DNA from: Polynucleobacter alcilacus
Lineage (GTDB): Bacteria > Pseudomonadota > Gammaproteobacteria > Burkholderiales > Burkholderiaceae
Assembly: GCF_018881545.1 (NCBI RefSeq)
Contig: NZ_JACVQD010000001.1
Span: forward strand, 586,039-650,038
Reading direction: 5' to 3'
DNA: 64,000 nucleotides
Shown: piece after piece, positions 32,368 through 41,146 of the stretch
Layout: each line of letters opens with the position of its first letter
Numbering within the stretch: position 1 is the stretch's first letter
The notes under the pieces: model-generated
What the model was told of the DNA's origin: nothing
Seen by the model: only the letters and a program-made list of their open reading frames with translations
Database searches by the model: none
Made by a program: the position numbers and the translations under genes

Positions 32368-35346
32368 TTAGGCAAATTTTTCGATTTGACACATAGTGGT
32401 TTTAGTCTCTTGCATCATCGTTACCTGGTCATAACCATAAGTAGTTGCAGTATTGACTGCCTCACCCAGAACTACTGGGGCAGCGCCCTCTGGATAGTAT
32501 TTACGCAAGTCCGCACCCTGCCACCAACCAGCGAAGTGGAATGGCACAAAGGCTGTACCTTGATCCACACGTTCAGTCAGCATTGCACGTACCTTGATCT
32601 TGGCACCTGTTGGCGATATGACCCAAACATAATCCCAGTTCTTAATGCCCCGATCCGCTGCAGCTTTTGGATTAATCTCCACAAAGTTTTCTTGTTGTAG
32701 CTCAGCTAACCATGGGTTAGAACGGGTTTCGTCTCCACCACCCTCATACTCGACCAAACGGCCTGAAGTCAGAATAATTGGGAACTTTTCATACAGCTTC
32801 AGATTTAAGTTTTGATCCTGAACTGACTTGAAGAGCGTTGGCAAGCGCCAGAAATTCTTCTTATCTGCAGACGTTGGGTACTTACGCATCATCGGCGCGT
32901 TGGTACTGTAGAGGGCTTCACGGTGAATAGGAACTGCATCTGGGAAGTTCCAAACAACCGCTCTGGCCTTGGCGTTACCAAATGGATGGCAACCGTTCTT
33001 CATCACGACGCGCTGGATACCGCCAGATAAGTCAGTCTTCCAGTTCTTACCTTCAGCAAGCTTTTTCTCATCCTCGGTTAATTGATCCCACCAACCTAGT
33101 TTTTTCACAAATACGTGATCGAACTCTGGATAACCCGTGGTAATTGCAGAACCCTTGGAATAGGAACCATCCTCAGCCAGCAAGTTCTTACCTTCACGCT
33201 CAACACCAAAGTTGGCACGGAAGTTACCACCACCCTCCATCACACTCTTACTAGTGTCATAGAGATTTGGTGAGCCAGGATGTTTGATCGCTGCGGTACC
33301 GTAGCAAGGCCAAGGCAAGCCATAGTAATCACCAGTGGTGTCATAGCCAGTTACTGGATCAACACCACCACGGGATTTCAGGGTCTTCGGATCAAATGTA
33401 GCAACCATTCTCATGTGCGCTTTGAGACGCTCTGGAGTTTGACCGGTGTAACCAATCGTCCATACACCACGGTTGATTTCACGCAAAATAGATTCGATCT
33501 CTGGCTCTCTCCACTGCTTACCGGCAAATTTAGAGTTAAGCATTTTGTAATTGACCGACAATTCTTGGCCGAAGCCTAGGCGATCTGCAAATGCTTGCAT
33601 GAGAACATGGTCAGGCACAGACTCAAAGAGCGGATCGATGACTTTCTCGCGCCACTGTAGCGAACGGTTTGATGCAGTTGCAGTCCCACAGGTTTCAAAC
33701 TGAGTGGTGGCTGGTAATAAGTAAACATTGCGACTCTTATTGACTGCCTGACCTTCTGCCGGAGGCATTGCCGCCATTGCAGCAGTTGCGCTTGGATACG
33801 GATCGACTACAACCAACAGATCCAGTTTGTCCATCGCCCGCTTCATATCTAAACCACGAGTTTGGGAGTTTGGAGCGTGGCCCCAGAAGAACAAACCTTT
33901 TACGTTGGTTTGCTGATCAATCATGTCATTCTTTTCAAGAACAGCATCAACCCAACGAGATACAGTTGTTCCAGACTTCTCCATCATGTCTGGTGCATAA
34001 CGACCTTTAATCCATTCGTAGTCAACACCCCAAACAGTTGCAAAGTGTTTCCATGAACCCGCAGCCAGACCATAGTAGCCAGGCAAGGAGTCTGGGTTTG
34101 GACCAACGTCCGTTGCACCTTGAACGTTATCGTGCCCGCGGAAAATATTAGTACCGCCGCCCGATTTACCAACGTTACCTAGGGCCAACTGCAAGATGCA
34201 AGAAGCGCGAACCATGGAATTGCCGATAGTATGCTGCGTTTGGCCCATACACCAAACTACAGTACTAGGCCGATTCTTAGCCATGGTTTCAGCAACTTTA
34301 TACATTTGTGCTTCTGGAACACCGCAAGCCTCTTCTACGTTTGCTGGAGTCCATTTCTCCATTACTTCTTTACGAATCTCATCCATACCGTAAACACGGT
34401 CGTTGATGTATTTCTTGTCTTCCCAGCCATTTTTGAAGATGTGATACAGAACACCAAATAAGAAAGGAATATCTGTACCCGAACGGATACGAACATACTG
34501 ATCTGATTTAGCTGCAGTACGGGTATAACGCGGATCCACTACGATGACTTTGCAGCCATTTTCTTTTGCATGCAAAAGGCTCAACATCGAAACTGGGTGT
34601 GCCTCTGCAGCGTTTGAGCCAATGTACATGGCCGCTTTAGAGTTCATCATATCGTTATAGCTATTGGTCATGGCGCCATAGCCCCAGGTGTTTGCAACAC
34701 CGGCAACTGTGGTTGAGTGACAAATACGAGCCTGATGGTCTGTATTGTTCGTTCCAAAGAAAGAAACCCACTTACGGAGTAAGTAGGCTTGTTCGTTGTT
34801 GTGCTTAGAAGAGCCAATGAAGAACATCGCATCCGGAGAATACTTCTCACGAATACTCTTCATCTGAGCAGTAATTTCAGTTAATGCCTGATCCCAAGAA
34901 ATACGCTGATACTTGCCATCCACCAACTTCATTGGGTAGCGCAAACGATAGTCACCATGGCCATGCTCACGCAAAGCTGCGCCTTTTGCACAGTAAGAGC
35001 CCATATTGATCGGGGAATCAAATACAGAGTCTTGACGAACCCAAACACCATTTTCAACAGTAGCATCTGTAGCGCAACCTACTGAACAGTGGGTACAAAT
35101 AGTTCTTTTGACTTCAATCTTGCCTTTGCCGTCCAGCATTGCTTTACTAGGCTCTGCTACCGCTTTTTGGACAAAGCTTAATTGGCTAGCAGCGATACCG
35201 GCGCCTACACCCACTCCTGAACGCTTCAAGAATGTGCGGCGATCCATAGTTGGAACAGCTGCTTTTAAGCCGCGCGATAGGCTACCAATCAAATGTGATG
35301 TAGAGCGGCTGCTTTGTGGGGTATTGGATTTACGAGTTAGACTCAT
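32368..35346 (-). CDS. fdhA: Formate dehydrogenase catalytic (alpha) subunit, molybdopterin enzyme with Cys ligand
   Basis: The 992-residue bis-MGD subunit that oxidises formate to CO2. It has a Tat signal (DRRTFLKRSG, from residue 35) after a basic 34-residue extension, an N-terminal [4Fe-4S] site (Cys84, Cys87, Cys91, Cys119), and the metal ligand region DHQARICHSTT in which Cys209 takes the place of the selenocysteine of E. coli FdnG, followed by the conserved His210. The C-terminal MGD-binding domain is complete (about 860-990). No in-frame TGA occurs, so no selenium is needed. Molybdenum or tungsten could be the metal; a TupBC transporter is close by. Confidence 0.95.
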   Translation of the reverse strand: MSLTRKSNTPQSSRSTSHLIGSLSRGLKAAVPTMDRRTFLKRSGVGVGAGIAASQLSFVQKAVAEPSKAMLDGKGKIEVKRTICTHCSVGCATDATVENGVWVRQDSVFDSPINMGSYCAKGAALREHGHGDYRLRYPMKLVDGKYQRISWDQALTEITAQMKSIREKYSPDAMFFIGSSKHNNEQAYLLRKWVSFFGTNNTDHQARICHSTTVAGVANTWGYGAMTNSYNDMMNSKAAMYIGSNAAEAHPVSMLSLLHAKENGCKVIVVDPRYTRTAAKSDQYVRIRSGTDIPFLFGVLYHIFKNGWEDKKYINDRVYGMDEIRKEVMEKWTPANVEEACGVPEAQMYKVAETMAKNRPSTVVWCMGQTQHTIGNSMVRASCILQLALGNVGKSGGGTNIFRGHDNVQGATDVGPNPDSLPGYYGLAAGSWKHFATVWGVDYEWIKGRYAPDMMEKSGTTVSRWVDAVLEKNDMIDQQTNVKGLFFWGHAPNSQTRGLDMKRAMDKLDLLVVVDPYPSATAAMAAMPPAEGQAVNKSRNVYLLPATTQFETCGTATASNRSLQWREKVIDPLFESVPDHVLMQAFADRLGFGQELSVNYKMLNSKFAGKQWREPEIESILREINRGVWTIGYTGQTPERLKAHMRMVATFDPKTLKSRGGVDPVTGYDTTGDYYGLPWPCYGTAAIKHPGSPNLYDTSKSVMEGGGNFRANFGVEREGKNLLAEDGSYSKGSAITTGYPEFDHVFVKKLGWWDQLTEDEKKLAEGKNWKTDLSGGIQRVVMKNGCHPFGNAKARAVVWNFPDAVPIHREALYSTNAPMMRKYPTSADKKNFWRLPTLFKSVQDQNLNLKLYEKFPIILTSGRLVEYEGGGDETRSNPWLAELQQENFVEINPKAAADRGIKNWDYVWVISPTGAKIKVRAMLTERVDQGTAFVPFHFAGWWQGADLRKYYPEGAAPVVLGEAVNTATTYGYDQVTMMQETKTTMCQIEKFA

Positions 35347-35416
35347 ATGTGGTCCCTGAGAAAGTTTTTTATGTATTTAGTAAGGGTTAAATCAATATCT
35401 AGCGGTAATAAATTAT

Positions 35417-35638
35417 TTAAAGCATGGTGGTTTCGTAGTACTTACGCATGTGCGCAGTAATCGTCTGGCTTTCGCCTCCACTTTTTACTGTGCTACCAAT
35501 TTCTTGAATAACGGCTTTACCAATCGAAGTTTGTGAGGCAACAGCAACAGCACCTACGGCAGCGCCTGCACCTACAAAAAACTTGCGACGGGAGGGTTTG
35601 TTTGCTTCGCTCACGGCAATATTGGATTTAGTGCTCAT
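35417..35638 (-). CDS. Small Tat-signal protein of the formate dehydrogenase locus (73 aa)
   Basis: A 73-residue protein almost entirely made of a twin-arginine leader: NKPSRRKFFVGAGAAVGAVAVASQ from residue 13, then a short tail ending ITAHMRKYYETTML. Such small Tat proteins are found beside formate dehydrogenases in Burkholderiales and other proteobacteria. The hydrophobic segment may stay as a membrane helix so that the protein acts as a small subunit or assembly aid of the dehydrogenase. It is encoded just upstream of the catalytic subunit gene. Confidence 0.82.
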   Translation of the reverse strand: MSTKSNIAVSEANKPSRRKFFVGAGAAVGAVAVASQTSIGKAVIQEIGSTVKSGGESQTITAHMRKYYETTML

Positions 35639-35735
35639 GGCATGCTCCTTTTTTATTATTCATAACTAGTCTAAGTGTAATTCGTAATTGCATTTTTGAC
35701 ATATTTCATTCACGTGAGAATGTTAGGACTTTCCC

Positions 35736-35757
35736 TTTGATGCGGTGCAGCATCAAA
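35736..35757. other. Stem-loop at the 3' end of the TorD-like gene
   Basis: TTTGATGC (35736-35743) and GCATCAAA (35750-35757) form an 8-bp stem around a six-base loop, overlapping the TorD-like stop codon. There is no T tract on the leftward side, so it is more likely an mRNA processing or stability element separating the accessory genes from the structural genes. Confidence 0.5.
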
Positions 35758-36403
35758 TCATGTCAAAACTCTGCCCTTCAATCGCTAGGAATTCTCTGGT
35801 CAGCGCGGCGATTGGGTGATAAAGATGCATCTCTGGAATAGCCTCTATTGCATCGCACAAGTCGTCATACCAAGGACGAATATGGGCATTGAAAAAAACC
35901 CTTTGATTTATAAGGTTAGAAATTTCGACATCATCCCCTGCAATCAGGTAGCGCATCACTTCGCAAAGCGCTGAAATATGATCTTCGGTTTCGGTTACCT
36001 CTTCTGCGGATTCAAGACCGAACCCCTCTAAGGCCTTCCGAATATTCACCAGTGGCTTTTCGTTTAAGTGCCCTGCCATGTAGAAGGAGCCATTAACAAC
36101 AATATTGGGCTTACCTACGCTAATGAAATTCAGGTCAAACTCATCCTGCCAAGCTTTGGCTGGATTGTTTTTAGCTGCCTCTACGACAGCCATCCATAAT
36201 TTAGCCAAGGGAGCATTATCGGTAACATCATGTTGATCGGCTGTAGCGGCAATTTGATCTAACAACTCTTGATCAGGCGGCAGGTGGAAAAAGCCTGCGA
36301 TCAAACCATATAGATCTGCTCTTGCTAGATCCTCTGGTAAACCAATGTCCCCCACTTCAGTCGATGAACTTTCCTTGGCTGCTTCTTTTGGCATTTCGCT
36401 CAT
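35753..36403 (-). CDS. TorD-family molecular chaperone for formate dehydrogenase
   Basis: A 216-residue all-helical chaperone of the TorD/DmsD group, which binds the Tat leader of a molybdoenzyme and holds it until the cofactor is inserted. RADLYGLIAGFFHLPPDQELL near the N-terminus and the later EDHISALCEVMRYLI with VFFNAHIRPWYDDLCDAI (the family's HxxPW-like region) support the call. The obvious client is the catalytic subunit encoded downstream. It overlaps the poly-ferredoxin gene by four bases. Confidence 0.88.
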   Translation of the reverse strand: MSEMPKEAAKESSSTEVGDIGLPEDLARADLYGLIAGFFHLPPDQELLDQIAATADQHDVTDNAPLAKLWMAVVEAAKNNPAKAWQDEFDLNFISVGKPNIVVNGSFYMAGHLNEKPLVNIRKALEGFGLESAEEVTETEDHISALCEVMRYLIAGDDVEISNLINQRVFFNAHIRPWYDDLCDAIEAIPEMHLYHPIAALTREFLAIEGQSFDMI

Positions 36404-38490
36404 ATTTCTTTTTTCACCATATCTACAACACGACAGTCACTACACATCTTGAGCCGATCCATTGCCGCACCTGCAAAAGCCTCATGCGCACCCAACTTGC
36501 TGAGCATTAAATCCACCATCTTCAGGGTTCCAAAAGGCTTTCCGCAACTAATACAATGAAAAGCTAGGGTTTCATTCAAAGTCACCTTTTGTTTACGCTG
36601 CTCAACAGTTTGCAGGCGAGGATCAAGCGTCAAAGCATGTTCTGGACAAGTTTGCACACAAATACCGCATTGCACACACTGCTTTTCAATAAAAGAAAGT
36701 TTGGGCTCGTCTGGGTTGTCTAATAGCGCACCCTCAGGACAACTACTTACACAAGACATACACAAGGTACAAGCCTCTTTATTAATTAGGAGGCCACCTA
36801 ATAAGGAAGATTTTGGAAGGACAACTCCTGCTTCAGGCAATGGCGTCTTTGCCTGTTTTTGTAAATACTCAAGCACTGCCTCAACAGTTTCACGCTTCTG
36901 ATTGGATAAACCAAAGCTTGAAGGGGGGCAGATTGGAGTCAGTGAGCCGCGCTGACGAAGTTCCCCCATCGCTTTTGATACCGTTTGTAAATCCTCAGCA
37001 GAATCAGTCAGCACCAAGCGGATGCGGTCATCGAATCCATAAGCATTCAAGATGGCATTAGCCAAATGCGCTTGTTCTTCAAGAGCGGCGCGATAGGCTG
37101 GGTCCTCATCACCACTGCAGAGCAACACGACCTCAGCAAATCCATAAGTTAAGGCGCCAAGCCAGAGATCTAAACCAGTAGAGGCAATGTGTTCAATGCC
37201 ATAAGGAATCACAAAAGCTGGCAAGCCCTCGTACTGCTTAGGCTTTAAGTGCGCTACTCGACCCAAACCATCGATCATCTGGGTGCCTACTTTTAAGGTA
37301 TGTAACAGCAGACTTGGGGCCATCGCCTGATGAATCTTTTTCGCCTCAGCAGTAAATACTGAGGCGATAGTTTTGAGCTCTTTTCCCTGATGCGGAACAC
37401 TCGGGTAGTTGTAACGCATTGCACCCGAGGGGCATACCGTGGCACAGGCACCACAGCCCATGCAGAGATTAGGGTTGACCTCGACACTACCTTGGCCACT
37501 TTTGAATAAGGAACTAATCGCGCCGGTCGAACAAACATCAATACAAGAGTTGCAGCCTACCTTACCGTTACGGCCATGCGCGCACACTTTTTCGTTATAC
37601 GCAAAATATTTAGGCTTCTCAAATTCACCAACCATCTCCAGTAATTGATTTACTACTAGGGCTTGGTCTAGTGGATCTTTACCAGGAGCAAAGTAACCCT
37701 GCGGTGTTTGACTCATGCGCATTTTTGGATCGGCACGCAAATCCAAGATCAAATCAAATTCTGCATTGCGCTCAAGATCCTTACGCTCAAAAGAAATTGC
37801 GCCAATGCTGGCGCACGCAGTGACACAGGAACGATGCGACTTACATTTTGACAAATCAATCTGGAACGATAGGTCGATCGCATTTTCTGGGCAGACTTCA
37901 ACACAGGCACCGCAACGAGTGCACATCTCAGGATCAATCGGATTTTGCAAATCCCAATCTACTGAAAACTTTCCAAGGTAACCATCTAACTTGGTGACCA
38001 CTCCAGAATAAATAGGATAGTTCCGCGTCAGCGGTAAATCACCAGGCTCTGTACATAAAACAGAAACATCGAGTGATTGGCTTAACTTTTCCGCCCAGGG
38101 TAGCGCTTGAGATCCAGCGCCGACAATGAGTAACCGTCCCTCGCTCTGATAATTGATAACGGGGACTGGCTCAGCCTCAGGCAGATCTGCCAAGGCAAGT
38201 AATGCTGCAATCTTGGGGCCCGATATTTTTGCTTCTTGAGTCCAGCCAGCTACTTCTCGGATATTGACGAAACGCAGGGGTGCAACTAAAGGTTTTTCAG
38301 CTTGATCAGCTAGCTCAGCAAAAAGAGCACTCTCTTGAGTGCAGGCAACTACCAAAGAATCAGATCCGTCGAGCGCCTTCAAAAAAGAGCCCACTTCTTG
38401 TCTGCACAAGGAATTATGAATGGGGATACCCATAGTCTTTGCATCCAAAGGCATGGTGCCATTACAGTTACAGACTAATTTTTGACTCAT
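36400..38490 (-). CDS. Large poly-ferredoxin with Rossmann-like segment (696 aa), formate dehydrogenase accessory
   Basis: A 696-residue soluble iron-sulfur protein. It begins with a short CNCNGTMP motif, has a nucleotide-binding-like LLIVGAGSQALPWAE near residue 124, and then at least six ferredoxin-type motifs: CTRCGACVEVCP, CKSHRSCVTACA, CNSCIDVC, CMGCGACATVCP, CTLCMSCVSSCP and CVQCGICVQTCP. The C-terminus has two CxxC pairs (CISCG, CSDC). No membrane or signal segment is seen. The family accompanies formate dehydrogenases in Burkholderiales; whether it is an electron carrier to another acceptor or an assembly factor is not known. Overlaps both neighbours by four bases. Confidence 0.85.
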   Translation of the reverse strand: MSQKLVCNCNGTMPLDAKTMGIPIHNSLCRQEVGSFLKALDGSDSLVVACTQESALFAELADQAEKPLVAPLRFVNIREVAGWTQEAKISGPKIAALLALADLPEAEPVPVINYQSEGRLLIVGAGSQALPWAEKLSQSLDVSVLCTEPGDLPLTRNYPIYSGVVTKLDGYLGKFSVDWDLQNPIDPEMCTRCGACVEVCPENAIDLSFQIDLSKCKSHRSCVTACASIGAISFERKDLERNAEFDLILDLRADPKMRMSQTPQGYFAPGKDPLDQALVVNQLLEMVGEFEKPKYFAYNEKVCAHGRNGKVGCNSCIDVCSTGAISSLFKSGQGSVEVNPNLCMGCGACATVCPSGAMRYNYPSVPHQGKELKTIASVFTAEAKKIHQAMAPSLLLHTLKVGTQMIDGLGRVAHLKPKQYEGLPAFVIPYGIEHIASTGLDLWLGALTYGFAEVVLLCSGDEDPAYRAALEEQAHLANAILNAYGFDDRIRLVLTDSAEDLQTVSKAMGELRQRGSLTPICPPSSFGLSNQKRETVEAVLEYLQKQAKTPLPEAGVVLPKSSLLGGLLINKEACTLCMSCVSSCPEGALLDNPDEPKLSFIEKQCVQCGICVQTCPEHALTLDPRLQTVEQRKQKVTLNETLAFHCISCGKPFGTLKMVDLMLSKLGAHEAFAGAAMDRLKMCSDCRVVDMVKKEI

Positions 38491-39107
38491 TCGCTATCTT
38501 CTTTAGTTTTTTTCTGAGCGGGCTCAACGGGTAATTTATCTAACTCATCACTGTGTTTCTCAGATGAGGAATGGATGGATGTTAAATCAGTTTGAGTTTG
38601 TGTCCCCAAAGAGCCATCTTGCAATTGCTTTTCTGCCGATTGTTGATTGGTCTGTTTTTCTTCTTGATTTGCCAATTGATTTGCTTCTTGGTTTGCCTCT
38701 TGGTTTACGTCTTTAACCAGCTCATCAGCGGGCTTACGGAAGAGATTGAGCATATCGCTCTGCACCATTCTCTCCAGCATCCCCGGCGGTAAAGGATCCG
38801 GCTTGGAATAATCGCCTATATAAATATCCAAACCATCCATGACATTGAAATGGGGGTCAGTAAACATCTTCTTCAAAGCAGCTTGTTGAACAGTTGGATC
38901 CACATTAGGCTTCATAAAAGCAGAAAAATCTGGGTCAAAGCGATCGATCTTCTCAACGTCTTCCAATGAAACAGGAGGGAGGGCTTCAGGCTCTGGAGTA
39001 GCAGGAATTGCAACCGGGGCCGGGGTCGTATCCACTCTCTTTTCTGCAAGCTCATCCTCTTTACCTGCTTTGCGTCTAGACCAACGACCTAAAAATCCAT
39101 CTGCCAT
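38487..39107 (-). CDS. DUF3306 protein
   Basis: A 206-residue protein of DUF3306, a family of unknown function found with formate dehydrogenase genes. The conserved part is the N-terminal FLGRWSRRKA and the central IDRFDPDFSAFMKPNVDPTV with HFNVMDGLDIYIGDYS. The C-terminal third is a low-complexity tail with QEANQ-like repeats and many charged residues, not conserved in character. It is sandwiched between DUF3305 and the poly-ferredoxin genes with overlapping starts and stops. Confidence 0.85.
   Translation of the reverse strand: MADGFLGRWSRRKAGKEDELAEKRVDTTPAPVAIPATPEPEALPPVSLEDVEKIDRFDPDFSAFMKPNVDPTVQQAALKKMFTDPHFNVMDGLDIYIGDYSKPDPLPPGMLERMVQSDMLNLFRKPADELVKDVNQEANQEANQLANQEEKQTNQQSAEKQLQDGSLGTQTQTDLTSIHSSSEKHSDELDKLPVEPAQKKTKEDSE
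38664..38711. repeat. Four degenerate 12-bp tandem repeats inside the DUF3306 gene
   Basis: Four consecutive 12-base units begin at 38664, 38676, 38688 and 38700 (TTGATTTGCCAA, TTGATTTGCTTC, TTGGTTTGCCTC, TTGGTTTACGTC). On the coding strand each adds four residues of the QEAN type to the low-complexity tail. This is typical of slippage-driven repeat growth in an unconstrained linker. Confidence 0.75.
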
Positions 39108-39646
39108 TACTCCTCCGCTGGGCGCTCAGCACCCTTGAATGAAGCTGGCTTATGGCGTTTTTTTACTTCAGGCCGATAGTGCTCGTTGACATACTCTTGC
39201 AACCAAGAAGCATGCTCATCGCTCATGGGCACTGTGTCCACTGACTCTCCACCATCAAGAAGTCGAGCTGCTTCGTTGTAACTCACACAAATACGATGGG
39301 GCACAGCAAAGGTATTTTCAGACATAGCTAAGGCAAGAGATTGGCCATCGATATATCGATCAATATCTTCCTCTAAACGCCACATCACAAACCAACACGG
39401 GGTAGTTGCGGAAACATTCAGGTAGTACCCTTCGGCTTCATCAGGGAAAAGATTGAGTTCATAGCCAGTAAATACCCAAGACTCACCATCAGCATCACGA
39501 CCCAGGAAATGGCCGGAGACAGAATTCTTGGGATTGCTGTTATCACTAAATTGCCCAAAATCAGGCAATACCTCCTGAGGAACCCAGCGATAGGAAATCC
39601 ATGGGTTGTCAATATTTTGCTTACGCATTAAAACTGCAAAGCGCAT
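39107..39646 (-). CDS. DUF3305 protein
   Basis: A 179-residue protein of DUF3305, whose genes are found next to DUF3306 and formate dehydrogenase. The N-terminus (PWISYRWVPQEVLPDFG) and the central WVFTGYELNLFPDEAEGYYLN with CWFVMWRLEE are the recognisable parts. No membrane segment or metal motif is present. Function unknown; the constant association suggests maturation or electron-transfer control of the dehydrogenase. It starts 15 bases after mrp, and one base is shared with the DUF3306 gene. Confidence 0.85.
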   Translation of the reverse strand: MRFAVLMRKQNIDNPWISYRWVPQEVLPDFGQFSDNSNPKNSVSGHFLGRDADGESWVFTGYELNLFPDEAEGYYLNVSATTPCWFVMWRLEEDIDRYIDGQSLALAMSENTFAVPHRICVSYNEAARLLDGGESVDTVPMSDEHASWLQEYVNEHYRPEVKKRHKPASFKGAERPAEE

Positions 39647-39660
39647 AAATGCTCAAGGCC

Positions 39661-40749
39661 TCAGGTGTTTTGAACCACAATATTTGGAAATTTACTGCTC
39701 ATATCTTTAGATAGAGTAGCAACACGAATGGCTACTTGTCTAGCAATCTCTTTATAAATAACACTAATAGCGCTATCAGGATCGGCAACCACCGTTGGAC
39801 GGCCAGCATCTGCCTGCTCACGTATGGAAAGATTCAGCGGTAATGCCCCCAAGAAATCCACTCCATATTCTTTACACATTTTCTCGCCACCACCACTACC
39901 AAAGATATGCTCTTCATGTCCACACTGAGTACAAATATACGTACTCATATTTTCAATAATGCCGACGATTGGTACACCAACCTTCTCGAACATCTTTAAG
40001 CCCTTACGCGCATCTAATAAAGCAATATCTTGTGGAGTAGTGACGATGACTGCGCCTGTCACAGGCACCTTTTGGGATAGGGTCAACTGAATATCACCAG
40101 TACCTGGCGGCATATCCACAATCAAATAGTCCAAATCACGCCAACGGGTTTGACGGAGTAGCTGTTCTAAGGCAGAAGTCACCATCGGGCCACGCCAGAC
40201 CATCGGGGCATCTGCTTCAATCAAGAAACCAATCGAGCTGGCTTGTAAGCCATGGCCCTCCATTGGCTCAATCGTATTTTCTTCAATCGATTCTGGTCTA
40301 CCTGTGATGCCTAACATCATCGGCTGACTTGGGCCATAAATGTCCGCATCCAAAATTCCGACTTGTGCACCTTCGGCTGCTAGTGCTAGGGCTAAGTTAA
40401 CCGCAGTAGTTGACTTACCAACACCACCCTTGCCACTAGCTACAGCAATAATGTTTTTTACGCCCGGCAATAATTTCACGCCACGCTGAACTGCGTGCGC
40501 AACTACTTGACTGCTGACATTGATGCTCACGTTTTTTACACCAGCTATTTCACGCACAGCATTAATGACTGATTTACGGATGGATTCGAACTGGCTTTTA
40601 GCGGGGTAACCCAAAACAATATCTAAGGAAACATTTCCATCTTCGACGCGTAAATTTTTAATATTTTTAGCCGTTACAAAGTCGATCTTAGTATTGGGAT
40701 CAATCAAACTTTTTAATGCACTTTGTACGGCTTCTACAGTAACTGACAC
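39661..40749 (-). CDS. mrp: Iron-sulfur cluster carrier protein Mrp (ApbC/NBP35 family)
   Basis: A 362-residue P-loop ATPase that binds and transfers [4Fe-4S] clusters. An N-terminal MIP18/DUF59 domain (about 1-80) is followed by the deviant Walker A VASGKGGVGKSTTAVNL near residue 104 and by the cluster-binding CTQCG in the C-terminal part. Length and layout match Mrp. It is the first gene of the run leading into the formate dehydrogenase locus, an apt place for a cluster carrier, given that the locus encodes more than ten Fe-S clusters. The 151 bases upstream presumably hold the promoter. Confidence 0.95.
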   Translation of the reverse strand: MSVTVEAVQSALKSLIDPNTKIDFVTAKNIKNLRVEDGNVSLDIVLGYPAKSQFESIRKSVINAVREIAGVKNVSINVSSQVVAHAVQRGVKLLPGVKNIIAVASGKGGVGKSTTAVNLALALAAEGAQVGILDADIYGPSQPMMLGITGRPESIEENTIEPMEGHGLQASSIGFLIEADAPMVWRGPMVTSALEQLLRQTRWRDLDYLIVDMPPGTGDIQLTLSQKVPVTGAVIVTTPQDIALLDARKGLKMFEKVGVPIVGIIENMSTYICTQCGHEEHIFGSGGGEKMCKEYGVDFLGALPLNLSIREQADAGRPTVVADPDSAISVIYKEIARQVAIRVATLSKDMSSKFPNIVVQNT

Positions 40750-40900
40750 TACCTTCTCCTGTGACGAATAATCCCAAGCATTTACAAGGGATTACTTTTT
40801 ATGGCTATGATTGAATAGCAGCTAGATTAACCTTACCAGCGAAAAATTGCTTAAGCAGCCCACAAGAGTCTGTTGAAGCCCCTAAAAGGGATTGGGAAAT

Positions 40901-41095
40901 TTAGCTAGAAACTGGAAAGCCAGCATCTGTGATGAGCTCACTTGCTTGGGCAGCGGATAAAGAAGTTTCCAGAGATACGATTTGTGTCGCTAAATCGGCC
41001 TGCACCTTTGCCTGAGGGTCTTGCGCCTGAATAGCTCGAGTAACGGCATTAATGCAACCACCGCAGGTCATTCCAGATACTTTGAGAGTCAACAT
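40901..41095 (-). CDS. copZ: Copper chaperone, heavy-metal-associated domain (CopZ-like)
   Basis: A 64-residue single HMA domain with the metal-binding GMTCGGC (Cys11, Cys14), a beta-alpha-beta-beta-alpha-beta fold size, and the usual C-terminal AGFPV. It would carry Cu(I) to the CopA ATPase encoded divergently 51 bases away. No CueR gene or clear CueR site is seen between them. Confidence 0.9.
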   Translation of the reverse strand: MLTLKVSGMTCGGCINAVTRAIQAQDPQAKVQADLATQIVSLETSLSAAQASELITDAGFPVSS

Positions 41096-41146
41096 ATCAG
41101 CCCTTTTAAAGTCAATCGAGTATGGATGCAGTAGATTATCTTCTAT

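Noticed and set aside
32368-35346. Possible selenocysteine formate dehydrogenase
   Set aside because: The metal-ligand codon encodes Cys (residue 209) and there is no in-frame TGA or SECIS-like hairpin.
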